A stretch of DNA of 64,000 bases from the NCBI RefSeq assembly GCF_020382885.2, contig NC_058513.1, forward strand, positions 3,301,408 to 3,365,407, given 5' to 3'. Of this stretch, positions 59,975 through 64,000 are shown one piece after another. This DNA is from Scatophagus argus (Eukaryota > Chordata > Actinopteri > Scatophagidae). Below the pieces are notes generated by a model. It did no database searches, was not told the origin of the DNA, and worked only from the letters and a program-made list of their open reading frames with translations. The translations under genes and the position numbers were made by a program. Numbering within the stretch: the first letter of the stretch is position 1; each line of letters begins with the position of its first letter.

Positions 59975-60240
59975 TCAATTTCAATTCAGTTCAATTCAAT
60001 TTTGTATCAAGTGCCAAATCATAACAGAGTTCAAACTCAAAACACTTTACAGGTGTGTAAACAACACATTCAAAAAGAAGAAGAGAATCAGAGAGAAACA
60101 GGTCCCAGGGCAAAACCCCACACTGAGTAAGCATTTGGCGACAGTGGCGAGGAAAAACTTCCTTTTAACAGGCAGAAACCTCGAGCAGAACCAGACTCAG
60201 TGTGGACGGCCTTCTGCTGCGACCGGCTTGCCTACAGATT
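59975..60240 (-). repeat. abundant teleost retroposon tail
   Basis: Read on the minus strand: 'ggtttctgcctgttaaaaggaagtttttcctcgccactgtcgccaaatgctt', then 'tgttatgatttggcacttgatacaaaattgaattgaa'. This is one of the commonest fish interspersed sequences and ends in a TTGAA repeat. No coding part is attached. Confidence 0.7.
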
Positions 60241-63200
60241 CTTCCTTCATATGCAGCTACCTGTTTATGAAAAAATATATCTTGCTAGCTATTATCAAAG
60301 GATGCAGGAAACAGGAAGCTGATAGTTTAATAACAAAAACACCCACCACATTTCTGTGTAAAGAGGCCACACACACTGCATTTAAAAAACAATAAGTGGA
60401 ACACTGGCCTTTATTATTTTTTACATTTGCAGAGCAAATCGCTGTTGCCCATATCAGGGCACAGCACATGCTCTCTGTGGACAGTTTCATTGACCATAGT
60501 GGACATGTAGTGCTGCAGCAGCTGAATGTAGCCAAAGGGAAAAGGTTTCAAGAAATACAAAGAAAAAGGTGCAGTAATAGATAGTGCTGCTGCTGTTCTC
60601 CCCTGCACTGGGAGAACCTAGATGCATGTTATCCTCTCTCGGTATCTTGTCAGTGTCTGGCCGAAGCATTAGCATAAAAATGGGAGCATGTTTCGGGGGC
60701 AGAGGGACAGAGAATGAGCCATACACCTACATAGTGTTAAGGTGCATCAGAGGAAGTGATCTACATATTAAACTCACTGAAGCCACATGGGTGCAGGGAG
60801 GCTGTGACAAACCTTTCAGAGACACACTGAAGACACAGCACAGGCCAGCAATTGTTTAACCTTCTTGTCTCGTACCAAAGTGTTTCTTCTTATTGCTCTG
60901 TAGAACTTACACGCCCTGTGAATTTTATTTGTCTCATTACATGCCACCAATTTTGGTGCTACAGAAATGAATAACACAGGCGTCTCTCTGATCTTGAGGT
61001 CGAATTTAAAGATGCTGCCTGACAACATTTTACGCCTGAATTGCATAAAGCCTGGCTCTTATTTTCAGAAAGCAGGGCAATTTCACTTTCTGAAAATACC
61101 ATTTTCGATGCACAAATCTATAACTTTGGTGTAAGAGCAGGTACTCAACATGTTTTGTGTTGAAGACATCGAACGCGAGATGTAATGAACATGAGAGGCG
61201 AGGATCAAGTCAGCACCCCCATTAGTTCCCTCCAGCCGCCTTACACAGATCTCTGCCCAGCTGTGTCTCTGCACTCTGACAGATGTAGTCTGACCAGAGC
61301 CATTTTGTGCTGAGATGAGTTAAGTATTGATTTGTGATTATTCCCCTACATCAAGGACGTGAAACAAACCATGCAAGCAGGAAAGCATTCTCACCACAGT
61401 CAGTGTAATGTCAGCGTGCTCCGACATCAACTACTCATGTGGACCTTGATAAATACAGATACATTTTTTATGTCATCTGGCGCTCCCTGAGGAGTGGTTG
61501 CAGGCCTTTAATCAAACATCAGCCAGCATGAAGTATTCTCGGTATTCTGTTTATACCTGTGGCAAGAAGAAGATTAATGGATTTTTGTCTATTTTCCCCT
61601 GAAAAGCACTCTGGGCACATTGCTATTCCGAAAATGTCTGTTACCAAAATTAGGAACATATAAACATTGTCTTGTGGAAATTACAATGTATCAGCAGATA
61701 TTATTTTGTTAAGTGGCAGAAAGCTGAAATGTAGAAATTTGAGCTTGTGGAAGGACGGGTGCTGGGCAGGTTGACCAAAGCGTAAACAAAATAAGTTAAT
61801 TTTTTGCTCTTTTACATTACACACAGCATAATTTTAAAGCTGTATTAATTGAAAATGTTTTGCCACTTGGAGGCAGCGTAACAAGCTGAAAACAAACAGT
61901 GACATAATATAAGTTTAAGGCTTATAGCCAGTTGTCTCTGACATATTTGTCGTTATTGGTGAGCGGTCTGTAATGTCCCTTGGTTTCCACTCTCGGCCTG
62001 AGAGGAGAGGTACACAGGTAGGTCGCTAATGCTATATCTGAACAGGAGGTCTATTTTCAAACATATTTTCCACATGTGTGAAAATAACGCCTACAACTAG
62101 CTACGTAGGACGACACATTTAATTTGACTGCAGTCACTGGATATTTGACCTCTGTGTCGGTCAAAGGCCAAAAGACTATTCTAATCTTAATTAATCTGGT
62201 CTACTTTAAAGTACCTTCTCTGGGCTAAATGACTGGGCAAAACTAAATCACTTTAGCAGGAAGATCAGAACACTGTTGCCAGAAAACAGGTAGAGAGGGA
62301 AAAGGGTCAGATCACAAGTTCACAGGGGAAGGCTGAAGGAGAGAAACTTTAGCCTGACACCTGACTGCACTGAGGTGATTACTCACTCTCACAGGGTCAG
62401 GAATGACAACTGCTGTGCCGACTCCTCACTCACTGTGATATTCCAACTAACTCTCCTGCAGTGGGCAACAGGAGTAAGAAGCAGGTTTTAGCTGAAATGT
62501 TTCCAAGCATATATCAAAATTACTTTGACAAACATATTCATACAAAGTCTCAGCATTTTTAGAGTGTTGGAGTTAAAATTAAACCAAAGTAAATGAGCAA
62601 GAAGACACCGACTCACTGAGCCTCCAGGCACCAGGTTCAGGGACAGATTCAAATAACCCTCCTCCCTCACGTATTGCATACCACCTCTGCAGGACTGAGA
62701 GGGGGTATATTGGGGAATATTTACACCATAAGTTTTAAGTGTCTGTGGCTGTGTGTTCATAACTTATGCACATCCTGTAAAAGTGAGCATTACCAGGGCA
62801 GGTGTAAGTGAGGGCCATGTGGGCCTCTGCTCTGAACACATCAGCCAACAGACACTTTTTTTTTTCTTCCGTGTTGTTGTTGAAGTGGATGTGACTCCAA
62901 CCTCCACAAAGAGTAAAAGATGAAACACATCTGTTGAGTGAGTGGGTGTGTGTGTGAGTGTGTGTAGAGGTGCTGCACCTGATGAGCTGAGAGCCGGAGG
63001 TGAGAACTCCATACTTACACCGTGGAGCTCCTGAACAAAATGAGTCAGCGTCAAGAGGCCCTGCAGAGGCTAGAGTCAAACAGGGTAACGTCAGTATAAG
63101 TATGAAGTGTAATTTCAATCAGATTTTTAATCTCAAAATTGCTTCAAAATAATGAAATCGTTTAGTGAATTTTGGGTGACAGCATACTAATGGCTCATGA

Positions 63201-64000
63201 CTGCTACAACATGACTGGACCCCTTGGAAATTGTGTTCATGCCTAAAAGAAAATTGGGGAATGCATCAAGTTCTCCTAAATTAGTCGTACAGGCCACTTG
63301 GGAACCAATCCATTTGTACGAGTGGTTCTGAGAGCAGTAGAGCTGAAGGGAGCTGCACAGTGATCATTTGTTGTGGCTTTGTCACTACTAGTAACAGCGT
63401 TCACATTATGCATTGTCATTTTTTTTATCAGCGTGACTAGAAAACTATTCATCACTGCAGCTGTGATTGGATGCACATGAAGCTGACTTGTCATCCACCC
63501 TGTTTCTGTTGTACATATATATCTCGTTTTTATCTTACAGTAACTTCTGCAAAAAAAACTGTTGACGACATCTGACTGTTCCAAACCTATACTTGTCTAA
63601 AGTCATCTAATCTAATATTCTAGATGCTTAAATTAAATCACAACAGTCTTCCTGACCTCAACACTGAGTCTCAGCTGATGTTAGTTAAGCAGTCATGAAC
63701 ATACAGACTTTACTAGATTTAACCAAAGAGTGTTTTAGAAATTCATGTTGAGGGAGGACTGCAGAAGAAAAGTGATCATTGACTTGAACCTATTTAGCCC
63801 CACAGGGTGCTTAGTTCTTCTCCATAGAGACATTGTTGTTATGTTTGCAATTTCTTTTCTTTCATCTTTTGTACTGAGTGCAACAGGTCTTAAGAACAAA
63901 ATAAGGCCAAATAAGCCCCAAGAACTTGGGTTAGACACTTTGATATTGCAAACAACAAACACAACTTTTTCCCTTTATTTTTGGTTTCACCCTTTATTGA
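60241..64000. other. intergenic, no gene recognised
   Basis: No exon with recognisable homology. A spliced-exon-like patch at 63003-63063 on the minus strand is discussed in the findings. Confidence 0.4.

Noticed and set aside
62735..63118. 127-codon minus-strand frame that looks like a secreted protein
   Set aside because: The nominal start is TTG, the hydrophobic part coincides with a polypyrimidine/acceptor signal, and the middle is a GT microsatellite.

Overview
The window looks like a piece of a teleost (probably percomorph) chromosome. Two intron-containing vertebrate genes are present, together with vertebrate-type tRNAs, many CA/GT microsatellites and retroposon families that are abundant in fish. 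No prokaryotic operon structure, rRNA or CRISPR array is visible. Most open frames in the window are short and random.

Both recognisable host genes lie on the minus strand, head to tail. glp2r (glucagon-like peptide 2 receptor, class B1 GPCR) runs from 33017 down to 23163. I could assemble 13 exons, all GT-AG and in phase, giving 534 codons with the six-cysteine ectodomain, the seven-helix core and the family C-terminus. pts (6-pyruvoyl-tetrahydropterin synthase, tetrahydrobiopterin pathway) runs from 18111 down to 14917 in six exons and 149 codons, with every catalytic and zinc-binding residue kept and a 23-nt microexon. About 5 kb separates the two genes. From general knowledge, the human orthologues are on different chromosomes (11 and 17).

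Left part (1-14.9 kb): no host gene recognised. It holds microsatellites, two opposed copies of a dispersed fish repeat (4.6 and 11.5 kb), a tRNA-derived SINE at 9.9-10.3 kb beside a tRNA-Arg(TCG) and a tRNA-Lys-like half, and a region at 7.8-8.96 kb. In that region AT-rich ACATATATG clusters flank a decayed THAP-domain first exon and a ZNF143-type promoter motif. Between the genes lie a Penelope-like element end with a GIY-YIG endonuclease fragment and a decayed LINE end.

Right part (33-64 kb): a gene-poor stretch with Tc1-like, Harbinger-like and SINE remnants.

The most notable object is at 56.95-59.69 kb. A LINE of the L2/CR1 type has an uninterrupted frame of almost 800 codons and is joined at its 5' truncation point to a perfect tRNA-Leu(CAG) sequence. 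LINE and tRNA together are enclosed by one 9-bp direct repeat. The tRNA part ends in a T-run like a Pol III primary transcript. This is what a single retrotransposition of a pre-tRNA/LINE chimera by template switching would leave, and it is the arrangement proposed for the birth of tRNA-derived SINEs.
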